Shown here: piece by piece, positions 14,745-21,816 of the stretch | Layout: the number at the start of each line of letters is the position of its first letter | How positions within the stretch are numbered: position 1 is the stretch's first letter | Position numbers and translations under genes: made by a program | NCBI GenBank assembly: GCA_022827165.1 | Contig: JAJDTN010000096.1 | Location: forward strand, 1-23,063 | Direction of reading: 5' to 3' | Length of the DNA stretch: 23,063 nt | DNA from: Candidatus Latescibacterota bacterium | GTDB lineage: Bacteria > Latescibacterota > UBA2968 > UBA8231 | The notes under the pieces: model-generated | Seen by the model: only the letters and a program-made list of their open reading frames with translations | What the model was told of the DNA's origin: nothing | Database searches by the model: none

Positions 14745-16126
14745 GAATCTGGATGGACGTGATGCGGGACCTGGAGCACCTGATCGAGGCTCCGGAGCCG
14801 ATCCTCGACGCCTGGAAGGCGGGAGGCGTGGAAGGGCTCGTCATCGGCCCCCTGGTGTTCCACGCCGGCAAGCTGGCCATCGGCCACGACCGCGGCCGCT
14901 CGATCGAGCCGGCCCCGGGCACTCCTCCCCCCACTCTGACCTACGATCCCGACCCGGCGGTGTACGCGCGCTTCGGCGTGCCGGCGCCGGCCGCCCCCGA
15001 GGACATGCCCGAGGCGCGCGCCCGCCTGGCCCACACCTTCCGCGCCGCCAAGGAGCGCGGCCTCTCGGTCTGGATCTTCCAGGCCCAGACCGGCGCCGGG
15101 GGCGGAGGCGGGGGGCACCACCTCCACGACGAGACCGGCGCGGCCGCCATCAGCGCCCGCATCGTCGACACCCTGGAGCACTATCCGGAGGCCGACGGCG
15201 CCATCATGGACGGCCCCGAGTGGGGCTACGAGATCGCCCCCCACCACATGGGCGGGCGCTCGTCGATCTTCACCGATCTGGCCGCCGGCGCCGAGCCCAT
15301 GTGCACGGACCTGGGCTACGACTACGGGGCCCTGTGCGCCGCCCGGGACCGGCTGTACGAGCGCCTGCACAACCTCGACCCCCGCCAGGTGGCCCTCCAC
15401 GGGCCGGGGGGTTTCCTCGGGGGCTACCACCTGCTCGGCGCCGATCCCGACCTGGCCGCCTGGATGAGCTTCCGCAGCGACTCCCTCACCCGCTACTTCC
15501 GGCGCATCGCCGACGGCGTCCGCCAGGGGGCATCCCGCCCGGTGAAGATCGGCGTCGGTCCGCGCTCGGCGGCCTTCGCGCCCCTGTGCGGCTACGACTT
15601 CGCCGCCCTCGCCGGCATCCTCGACCTGCTGCTGCCCAAGCACTACTTCTGGCACCGCGGCTTCGACGGGCTCGTGGGCACGGTGGCGCGCTGGGTGGAG
15701 ACCCTGTGCCTGTGGAACCCGGGCCTGAGCGAGGGCGACGGGCTGGCCGTCGTCGAGGCCCTCTTCGGTCTCGTGCTCCCCGGGGTCGAGGGGTTGGGGG
15801 ACATGGAGAGCGCCCTCACGCCGGACTTCTACGACCTCGTGGTCACGCAGGAGACGGAGCGCGCCTTGGCGGCTCTCGGAGGAGACGCTCAGCGGCTGTG
15901 CCCGTGGGTGGACTCCGGCCGCGCCCCCCACGACGGCGACCCCATGTCGGCCGCCGATCTTCGGCGTCTGCTGGAGGCCGCGGGCGCCTCCGGGCTCGAG
16001 CGGTTCCTGTACCACCACCACGGGACCCTGACCTCGGGCGAGTGGCGGGTGATGAGCGAGATGTGCGGAGAGCCGTGGGACCCCCTGCGCAGCGACTACC
16101 TGCCCCCGGACGAGACGGTGCTCTGA
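14741..16126 (+). CDS. conserved protein of unknown function, putative glycoside-hydrolase-like TIM barrel
   Basis: I do not recognise a characterised family for this 461-aa protein. It starts at the ATG in the ATGA overlap at 14741, with AGAGGA 8 bp upstream. The succession of short hydrophobic strands followed by acidic motifs suggests a (beta/alpha)8 barrel like the GHL/GH10-related hypothetical enzymes. Examples are GLSVWIFQAQTG near 107-118, then ADGAIMDGPEWGYEI near 151-165 with E160 and E164 as candidate acids, then LLLPKHYFWHRGF. A run of six glycines at 120-125 precedes HHLHDE. No signal peptide is present, so it should be cytoplasmic. Its stop is 7 bp from that of the convergent methyltransferase. 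Coupling to the zinc-finger gene is unexplained. Confidence 0.75.
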   Translation: MRIWMDVMRDLEHLIEAPEPILDAWKAGGVEGLVIGPLVFHAGKLAIGHDRGRSIEPAPGTPPPTLTYDPDPAVYARFGVPAPAAPEDMPEARARLAHTFRAAKERGLSVWIFQAQTGAGGGGGGHHLHDETGAAAISARIVDTLEHYPEADGAIMDGPEWGYEIAPHHMGGRSSIFTDLAAGAEPMCTDLGYDYGALCAARDRLYERLHNLDPRQVALHGPGGFLGGYHLLGADPDLAAWMSFRSDSLTRYFRRIADGVRQGASRPVKIGVGPRSAAFAPLCGYDFAALAGILDLLLPKHYFWHRGFDGLVGTVARWVETLCLWNPGLSEGDGLAVVEALFGLVLPGVEGLGDMESALTPDFYDLVVTQETERALAALGGDAQRLCPWVDSGRAPHDGDPMSAADLRRLLEAAGASGLERFLYHHHGTLTSGEWRVMSEMCGEPWDPLRSDYLPPDETVL

Positions 16127-16133
16127 GGGACCG

Positions 16134-16721
16134 CTACTCCCGCACCGCCGCGGCGACCACGTGCGAGCGTCCCTGTGCGACCTTGCGGTAGTTGCCGAAG
16201 CGCTCGCCGAAGAGGCGCTTCACGTAGGCCTTCAGCCCCGCCACCGTGACCACCCAGAGAGTCCCGCCCGGCCTCAGCCGGCAGGAGGCCTCCGCCATCC
16301 AGTGGTCGAGCAGCTCGGAGCCGGCCTTGGCCGGCAGGTTGGAGGCGATCAGGTCGAAGCGGGCGTCTTCGTCGACGTGGTGAAAGCCGTTGGACAGATA
16401 GACGCGGGCGTTGCCGCAGCCGTTGGCCGCGGCGTTGCGGCCGGCATAGCCGACGGCGACGAAGTCCTTGTCCACGAGGTCGACGCGGCCCTCGGGGGCC
16501 AGCTTCGAGAGAGCGCAGCCGACGGGCCCCCAGCCGCACCCCAGGTCGAGGCAGTCGGCGTCGGGAGCTACCTCGATGCGGTCGATGAGCAGGGCGGTGC
16601 CGGCGTCGATGCCGCGAGGGTGGAAGAGCCCCCAGGTGCTCACGAAGCGGAAACGGTGACCGCGCAGTTCGGCCTCGAAGCGGAGCTCGTGGTCTTCAGG
16701 GGAGAGGCTTGTGGCGGCCAT
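16134..16721 (-). CDS. class I SAM-dependent methyltransferase, small (RsmC/RlmG-like) type
   Basis: This 195-aa protein is a 'methyltransferase small' domain. The SAM-binding glycine loop is LDLGCGWGPVG at 58-68, followed by the acidic DLVDKD after strand 2. The motif IV position is SNLPAKAG at 127-134, where rRNA N2-guanine methyltransferases of the RsmC/RlmG group have NPPFH. That substitution makes the substrate uncertain; RNA or a small molecule are both possible. The N-terminus (HRFRFVSTWGLFHPRGIDAG) resembles the catalytic half of RsmC, and the usual duplicated N-terminal half is absent. The ATG at 16721 has GGAG 4 bp upstream. It diverges from the amidase gene with only 25 bp between starts. 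Confidence 0.85.
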   Translation of the reverse strand: MAATSLSPEDHELRFEAELRGHRFRFVSTWGLFHPRGIDAGTALLIDRIEVAPDADCLDLGCGWGPVGCALSKLAPEGRVDLVDKDFVAVGYAGRNAAANGCGNARVYLSNGFHHVDEDARFDLIASNLPAKAGSELLDHWMAEASCRLRPGGTLWVVTVAGLKAYVKRLFGERFGNYRKVAQGRSHVVAAAVRE

Positions 16722-16746
16722 GGGGCTCCGTAATATGAGCCGCGGA

Positions 16747-17358
16747 ATGCGAATCGAGAACCACCGTCTCGCCGGCGTCCGCCAGGTCACGTCCCCGAAC
16801 CAGGGGGGCCGCTTCGGACCCGGCGCGCCCGACACCCTGATTCTCCACTTCACGGCCTGCGACGACGCCGATCACGCTGTCCGCGTGCTCAGCGACCCCA
16901 CCGCCGGCCGCCGCGTCTCCGCGCACTTGGTGGTGGGCCGCGACGGCGAGGTGACGCAACTGCTGCCCTTCGACACCATCGGCTGGCACGCCGGCCGGTC
17001 GGCCTGGGGAGGGCGCGAGGCCTTCAACCGCATGAGCCTCGGCGTCGAGATCGACAACTCCGGCCGGCTGGAAGAGCGTGGCGAGGGGGTCCTGGTCAGC
17101 CGCCTCGGCCGGCTCTTCGGCCCGGAGGACGCCGTGCGCGCCGTGCATCGCAACGAGTCGGAGCCGGCCTGGTGGCTGCGCTATCCGCGCCGGCAACTGG
17201 AGGTGGTGGAGGCCCTGAGCGCCCTGCTCGTGGCCGAGTACGGCCTGCGCTGGATCCTCGGCCACGAGGAGATCGCGCCGGACCGCAAGGACGACCCCGG
17301 GCCGGCCTTTCCGCTCGACGAGTTGCGCGCCAGGATCCTGGGCGCGTCCTCGTCCTGA
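16747..17358 (+). CDS. N-acetylmuramoyl-L-alanine amidase (Amidase_2) family protein
   Basis: This protein is 203 aa from the ATG at 16747; an ATG at 16735 would add four residues, and neither has a good ribosome site. The family is zinc amidases (AmpD/AmiD type) that cleave the bond between muramic acid and L-Ala. Visible elements are SPNQGGRFGPG, LILHFTA with zinc ligand H34, VSAHLVVGRDGEV (H60), IGWHAG (H81), GVEIDNSG with E101, and LGHEEIAPDRKDDPGPAF with H173 and D183 as the other ligand candidates. No signal peptide is seen, so it is probably a cytoplasmic AmpD-like recycling enzyme. Its stop and that of the SDR gene sit in one 14-bp palindrome. The DgcN/DgcA pair for D-Glu lies 2.5 kb away. 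Confidence 0.88.
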   Translation: MRIENHRLAGVRQVTSPNQGGRFGPGAPDTLILHFTACDDADHAVRVLSDPTAGRRVSAHLVVGRDGEVTQLLPFDTIGWHAGRSAWGGREAFNRMSLGVEIDNSGRLEERGEGVLVSRLGRLFGPEDAVRAVHRNESEPAWWLRYPRRQLEVVEALSALLVAEYGLRWILGHEEIAPDRKDDPGPAFPLDELRARILGASSS

Positions 17359-17367
17359 AGCTTCAGG
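17354..17367. repeat. 14-bp perfect palindrome containing two convergent stop codons
   Basis: CCTGAAGCTTCAGG is a perfect palindrome whose arms are the TGA of the plus-strand amidase (17356-17358) and the TGA of the minus-strand SDR (17363-17365). It could form a short hairpin in either transcript, but without a loop of normal size or T-tract, terminator function is doubtful. Confidence 0.8.
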
Positions 17368-18148
17368 CCCAGGCGCCCAACGCCATCAGGCCGCCGTCGA
17401 CGCAGACGCTCTCGCCGGTCATGAAGGAGGCCCGGTCGCTGGCCAGGAAGAGGACCGCCTCGGCGATCTCCTCCGGGCGGCCGGTGCGGCCCAGGGGGTG
17501 GGCGGCGGCCATGGAGGCCCGCATCTCCGCCTCGTCGCCGCCGGCCGCGGCCACGGCCTCGTCCACGAGGGGCGTGTCGATGGTGCCCGGGTTGACGGCG
17601 AGGACGCGGATGCCGTGCTCGGCGTAGTCCAGCGCCAGCTGCCGCGTGAGGGAGAGGATGCCGCCCTTGCTGGCGGCGTACGCGGAGACCCCCCTGGCCG
17701 ACTGCAGCCCCTGGACGCTGGCGGTGTTGATGATGACGCCACCGCCGGCGGCGATCATGGGCGGCACGCAGACCCGCGTCATCAGGAAGCAGGACTTGAG
17801 ATTCACGTCGAGGATGCGGTCCCACTGCTCCTCGCTCAGTTCGTGGGCCGGGCGGTAGCTGGCGATGGGCTGGATGCCGACGTTGTTGCAGACCACGTCG
17901 ATGCCCCCCCACTCCTCCACCGCGAAGCGGGCCAGGCCTTCACAGGCATCAGCCAGGGCCACGTCGGCTTCCCGAAAGTGGATCCGCCCGGCGCCGGCCG
18001 GGTCCGCCTCCAGCGCCTGCCCGGCGTCGGCGTCCACGTCGGCGCACAGGACCCGCGCCCCGTCGCGCGCAAAGGCGGCGCAGATGGCGCGGCCGATCCC
18101 CTTGGCTCCCCCCGTGACGATGACGCTGCGGCCGTCGAATGCAGGCAT
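17363..18148 (-). CDS. short-chain dehydrogenase/reductase (classical SDR)
   Basis: This 261-aa NAD(P)-dependent oxidoreductase has the TGGAKGIG cofactor loop at 12-19, CADVD at the end of strand 2 (an acidic residue here favours NAD), NNVG near 88-91, catalytic S144, Y157 and K161 (SAYAASK), and the NPGTIDTPL segment. Length and C-terminal GESVCVDGG are standard for the family. The substrate cannot be read from sequence. The ATG at 18148 has AAGGAG 8 bp upstream. The creatininase gene ends 32 bp upstream on the same strand, giving a two-gene operon, creatininase then SDR. Confidence 0.92.
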   Translation of the reverse strand: MPAFDGRSVIVTGGAKGIGRAICAAFARDGARVLCADVDADAGQALEADPAGAGRIHFREADVALADACEGLARFAVEEWGGIDVVCNNVGIQPIASYRPAHELSEEQWDRILDVNLKSCFLMTRVCVPPMIAAGGGVIINTASVQGLQSARGVSAYAASKGGILSLTRQLALDYAEHGIRVLAVNPGTIDTPLVDEAVAAAGGDEAEMRASMAAAHPLGRTGRPEEIAEAVLFLASDRASFMTGESVCVDGGLMALGAWA

Positions 18149-18180
18149 GCTCGATTCTCCTTGTGAGGGTCCGGTGGCGT

Positions 18181-18942
18181 CTACTCGTAGAGGTCGGCCG
18201 GGTCCGCGGCGGCCAGTTCCACGAGGAAGTCGGCGATGCGGCCCGTCAACTGCTCGAAGCAGCGCCGCCCCTTCTCCGGCGTCGCTGGAGCCGGATCCCC
18301 CACCCCGGTGTCGGCGGTGGCCTCGATCCAGTCGCGCTGGGTCCAGGCCAGGCCGCGGCGCAGGGCCTCGACCCTGAAGACCCGCTCGTGGCCGTCGCCG
18401 GCCTCGGACAGTGGCCGCATAAGGTCGGGAGCCAGGTGCTGGATCAGGCTCGTCTCCATCTCGCCGGCGTGGTCCCCGGGCTCCTCGAAGAGGTCGGCGT
18501 CGATCCAGCGGTACCAGTCGAGGGTGCACAGGAACATCTCGTAGCGCGGCCACAGCTCCCGGACCATCTGCCGGAAGTCGTTGGCCCCGTGCCCGTTGAG
18601 GATCACCAGCTTGGGGATGCCCTGATGCTCGAGGACGTCGCAGACGTCGGTCAGCACCGCCAGCTGGGTGGAGGGGTTCATGTTGATGTCGAGCTTGACG
18701 TCGATCTGTCCGGTGTTGACCCCGAAGGGCACCGTGGGCAGCACCACGACCTTGGCGTCCCTCTCCCAGGCGAGCCTCGCCGCTTCGGCGGCGATATGGT
18801 CGCACTGGATCACGTCGGTGGCGTAGGGCAGGTGGTAGTTGTGGGCCTCGGTGGCCCCCCAGGGCAGGACGACGACCTCGTAGTCGGTCGTCTCCACCTC
18901 CTTCCAGTTCGTCTCCGCCAGCACGTACGGTCGGCCGGTCAT
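18181..18942 (-). CDS. creatininase-family amidohydrolase
   Basis: This 253-aa protein matches the creatininase/MftE/FAPy-deformylase family, metal enzymes that hydrolyse cyclic or formyl amides. The metal site is visible: PWGATEAHNYHLPYATD at 27-43 with E32, H34 and D43; LNGHGAND with H118; and GDHAGEMETS at 156-165 with the late acidic ligand. True creatinine hydrolysis is only one of several activities in the family, so the substrate is open. The ATG at 18942 has an AAGGAG ribosome site 6 bp upstream. It is the first gene of an operon with an SDR and diverges from the FIST gene across about 50 bp. Confidence 0.9.
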   Translation of the reverse strand: MTGRPYVLAETNWKEVETTDYEVVVLPWGATEAHNYHLPYATDVIQCDHIAAEAARLAWERDAKVVVLPTVPFGVNTGQIDVKLDINMNPSTQLAVLTDVCDVLEHQGIPKLVILNGHGANDFRQMVRELWPRYEMFLCTLDWYRWIDADLFEEPGDHAGEMETSLIQHLAPDLMRPLSEAGDGHERVFRVEALRRGLAWTQRDWIEATADTGVGDPAPATPEKGRRCFEQLTGRIADFLVELAAADPADLYE

Positions 18943-18992
18943 GGTCAGCTCCTTTCTTGTGCCCCGCCGGGGCGATGTCGAGCTTGTGGCTC

Positions 18993-20171
18993 ATGAAGTG
19001 GGCAACGAGCGCCTCCTTCGAGGCGGACCTGGCCGAGGCCTTCGCCCAGGTCCGGGGCGACCTCGCCTCCGGCCTCGGATGGCCCCCCGACCTGCTGCTG
19101 CTGTTCCTCACCCCCCACTACCAGGACCAGATCGAGGATCTCCCGGGCCTGGTGGAGGATCCGGGGCCGGCGAGGATGCTCGGCTGCACGGCCACGGGCG
19201 TGATCGGCGGCGGGCGGGAGGTCGAGGACCGAGCCTGTCTGGCGGCCACCGCCGCCGTCCTGCCCGGCACCGCGATGACCCCCTTCCACCTGCAGGCCGG
19301 TGATCTCCCGGACCCGGACGCCGGGCCGGACCGCTGGCACGAGGCCCTCGGTGTCGCCCCGGAGCCGCCGCCCCAGTTCCTGCTGCTCGCCGATCCCACC
19401 GGCCCCTCTCCTCTCGACCCGAGACCGCTGCTCATGGGCCTCGACTTCGCCTATCCGGCGTCGGCGAAGATCGGCGGGCTCGCCTCCGTCCTTCAGGAGA
19501 ACCGGTTGATCCTCGACGGCCGGATCGTCACCGGGGGCTGTGTCGGCGTCGCTCTCCAGGGCGGGGTCGAGGTGGACACCATCGTCGCCCAGGGGTGCCG
19601 CGCCATCGGTCCGCCGATGACGGTGACCGGCTGCAGCGGCTACTTCCTGGAAGCCCTCGACGGCCGGCCCGCGGTGGAGCGCCTCGTCGAGATCTACCAC
19701 GAGGCCGGCGCCGAGGACCAGGAGCGGATGCAGACCTCCCTGCACATCGGCGTGGCCTCCACCGGCCTGAAGCAGGAGCTGGGGGCCGGTGACTTCCTGA
19801 TCCGCAACGTCCTCCAGCTCGACCACGAGAAGGGCGTGATCGCCGTCGGCGACCGGCTCAGCAGTGGGCAGACGGTGCAGTTCCACGTGCGCGACGCGGC
19901 AGCGGCCACCCAGGACCTGGACCAGCTCCTGGCGCGCTATCGCCGCCGGCAGCCGGAGGCCGCCCCCGCCGGCGGGCTGCTGTTCACCTGCACGGGCCGC
20001 GGCCACCGCTTCTTCGGGCGGCCCGGCCACGACAGCGGCCGCCTCGAGGAGTCCCTCGGACAGATCCCCCTGGGCGGGTTCTTCTGCGGCGGCGAGATCG
20101 GCCCGGTCGGCGATACGACCTACCTCCACGGTTACACCAGCTCCTTCGCCCTGTTCCGGCCGCCGTCCTAG
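18993..20171 (+). CDS. FIST-domain protein (FIST N and FIST C), putative small-ligand sensor
   Basis: The protein is 392 aa from the ATG at 18993, where the family N-terminus usually begins (MKWATS); an in-frame ATG at 18975 is also possible, and neither has a strong ribosome site. FIST proteins are thought to sense small ligands, sometimes amino acids, and often lack an attached signalling domain, as here. Typical features are LLLLFLTPHY, MLGCTATGVIGGGREVED, KIGGLAS, GGCVGVAL, then in FIST C GGLLFTCTGRG and GFFCGGEIGPVGDTTYLHGYTSSFALF. No signal peptide or membrane segment is seen. It diverges from the creatininase gene, which may hint at co-regulation. Its TAG stop shares the palindrome CTAG with the convergent thpR stop. 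Confidence 0.88.
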   Translation: MKWATSASFEADLAEAFAQVRGDLASGLGWPPDLLLLFLTPHYQDQIEDLPGLVEDPGPARMLGCTATGVIGGGREVEDRACLAATAAVLPGTAMTPFHLQAGDLPDPDAGPDRWHEALGVAPEPPPQFLLLADPTGPSPLDPRPLLMGLDFAYPASAKIGGLASVLQENRLILDGRIVTGGCVGVALQGGVEVDTIVAQGCRAIGPPMTVTGCSGYFLEALDGRPAVERLVEIYHEAGAEDQERMQTSLHIGVASTGLKQELGAGDFLIRNVLQLDHEKGVIAVGDRLSSGQTVQFHVRDAAAATQDLDQLLARYRRRQPEAAPAGGLLFTCTGRGHRFFGRPGHDSGRLEESLGQIPLGGFFCGGEIGPVGDTTYLHGYTSSFALFRPPS

Positions 20172-20809
20172 GCGGGACCGCCGGCGGCGCTCCGCCGCGG
20201 GATCGCCGGCCCGGCGTCGTCGTGAGCCTCCGCCCGCCCGCCAGCTCCTCCCAGCCGCGACCGGTGGAGCACCGAGTAGCGCGCCCCGTCGGGCCGCAGG
20301 TCGCTGCGCATGAGCACCACCTCGTCGACCCGGAAGGCGAGTTCCGGTACGGCGGCCCGGGTCCAGCCCTCGCCCGGATCGGCCGCCCTTCCGGGGCGCA
20401 CCCGGCCGAGGGTGAGGTGGGGGCTGAAGGGCCGGCCCTCGCGCTCCCAGCCGAGCCCGGTCACGCGCTCCTCGATCCGCCTCTGCAGAGAGCGCAGGGC
20501 AGCCGTGCCCGCCCCCTTCAGGCCGAGCCAGAGCACGCGCGGGCGCCGGACGTCCGGGAAGGCGCCGAGGGGGCCCAGGGTGAGCTGGCAGGGCGGCGTG
20601 CCGGCGGTCACACCGTCCAGGGCCGCGGTCAGTGGCGCCACCCCGCTCTCCTCGGTCTCCCCGAGAAAGCGGAGGGTGAGATGCAGATTCTCCGGCGGCA
20701 CCCAGCGCACCTCCGAGGCGCGCCAGCCCCGCCGGAGGCGGTCCGTCAGCCCTGCGGCGGCGGCACGGACCTCCGGGGATGTCTCTACGGCGATGAAGGT
20801 GCGGATCAC
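20168..20809 (-). CDS. thpR: RNA 2',3'-cyclic phosphodiesterase (2H phosphoesterase)
   Basis: This 213-aa ThpR/LigT-family protein has the two HxTx motifs of 2H phosphoesterases: NLHLTLRFLGE (H43, T45) and SPHLTLGR (H131, T133). It starts VIRTFIAVE, as in the family. Known members hydrolyse 2',3'-cyclic phosphates on RNA to 2'-phosphate, or ligate half-tRNAs in reverse. The GTG at 20809 has GGGGA a few bases upstream. The final 25 residues, rich in Gly/Ala/Arg, go beyond the usual end. It follows the TIM-barrel isomerase-like gene by 17 bp on the same strand. Confidence 0.9.
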   Translation of the reverse strand: MIRTFIAVETSPEVRAAAAGLTDRLRRGWRASEVRWVPPENLHLTLRFLGETEESGVAPLTAALDGVTAGTPPCQLTLGPLGAFPDVRRPRVLWLGLKGAGTAALRSLQRRIEERVTGLGWEREGRPFSPHLTLGRVRPGRAADPGEGWTRAAVPELAFRVDEVVLMRSDLRPDGARYSVLHRSRLGGAGGRAEAHDDAGPAIPRRSAAGGPA

Positions 20810-20826
20810 GCCGGTCCCCGGGCCGG

Positions 20827-21648
20827 TCAGGACCCGCCTTCGGCCGCCCGCCTGCAGGCGTTGAGGTAGCCGCGGCTCTCGGCGGCGATGGTGACCACCC
20901 GGGAGAGCTCGTACTCCTTTGCGCCGATGACCTCCAGGTTGACGGCGGCGTCCACCCCGGCCTGGTGCAGGACGCGCAGCAGACCCGCCAGGTCGATGGC
21001 GCCGCGGCCGCAGGCCTGCTCCTCCGGGGGGCCGGGCGGTCCTTCGGTGGCCCTGGCGTCGGCGGGGCAGTCGCGGATATGCACGTGGCGCACCCGGGAG
21101 ATCACCGCTTGCAGCGCCTCGACCACGTCCTCGCCGCCGCCGGCGCGGAAGATGTGGCTGGGGTCTACGTCGATCCCGAAGCCGGGGGAGTCGATGGCGG
21201 CCATGGCCTCCAGAGTGGTCGGCGTGTCGTGGATCGACTGGCCCACGTGGGCCTTCACGCACAGCACCACGCCGTGGGCGTGGGCCTTGGCCGCCAGGCC
21301 GGCGAGCAGGTCGATCTGCCGAGCCAGGTCCTCGTCGCTGCCGGCCCGTCCGCCGGGGCCGACGTTGACCACTCCTATCTCGAGTTGGGCCGCCGCTTCA
21401 AAGGCCTTCAGCAGCCTGGCCTCGTCGAGGCTCGCCACCTCCATGGCGGTCAGCTCGAGGCCGTGGTCCTCGGCGAGCTGGCGGATGCTGTCGGCCTGGG
21501 ACCGCCAGTCGTCGAGGACGAGGTGCTCGCACATCCCCCGAATGGCGGACAACTCGGCGGATTCGTACCCGGCCAGGGCGATGTGCCGCAGGGCGGTCTC
21601 GAGGTCGTATCCGGCGAAGAGAACGGTGTTGACGCCCAGCTTGATCAT
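20827..21648 (-). CDS. sugar phosphate isomerase/epimerase family TIM-barrel protein
   Basis: This 273-aa protein has the xylose-isomerase-like TIM-barrel pattern: LGVNTVLF, a GYESAEL segment with an acidic metal ligand, GLELTAMEV, GVVNVGPGG, VVLCVKAHVG, GFGIDVDPSHIF, VRHVHIRDC and AAVNLEVIG with the last glutamate ligand. Members isomerise or epimerise sugars or inositol derivatives; the substrate cannot be told here. No signal peptide. GGGA lies 4-7 bp before the ATG at 21648. It probably forms an operon with thpR, 17 bp downstream, and diverges from uvrA across 168 bp. Confidence 0.88.
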   Translation of the reverse strand: MIKLGVNTVLFAGYDLETALRHIALAGYESAELSAIRGMCEHLVLDDWRSQADSIRQLAEDHGLELTAMEVASLDEARLLKAFEAAAQLEIGVVNVGPGGRAGSDEDLARQIDLLAGLAAKAHAHGVVLCVKAHVGQSIHDTPTTLEAMAAIDSPGFGIDVDPSHIFRAGGGEDVVEALQAVISRVRHVHIRDCPADARATEGPPGPPEEQACGRGAIDLAGLLRVLHQAGVDAAVNLEVIGAKEYELSRVVTIAAESRGYLNACRRAAEGGS

Positions 21649-21743
21649 CGGTCCCGGTTCGTTGCAGGTGGCGGGTGGCGGCTGCTACGGTAAGGTCTTC
21701 ACCCGGGACCGGCCACCTCCCCGGGAAGGAATGGGCCGGACGG

Positions 21744-21771
21744 TTGCGGGTTCGTCCCCCTCCCGTAAATT
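21744..21771 (+). promoter_or_regulatory. possible sigma-70-like promoter of uvrA
   Basis: TTGCGG at 21744-21749 and TAAATT at 21766-21771 are separated by 16 bp, each with about 4 of 6 consensus matches, and end 45 bp before the uvrA ATG. The TAAATTGTCACGTTT stretch is the only AT-leaning sequence in this gap. No clear LexA-type operator is visible. Confidence 0.3.
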
Positions 21772-21816
21772 GTCACGTTTGCCTTCTTCCTCCCTTGCAG
21801 CTCCACCCGGAGGTCC

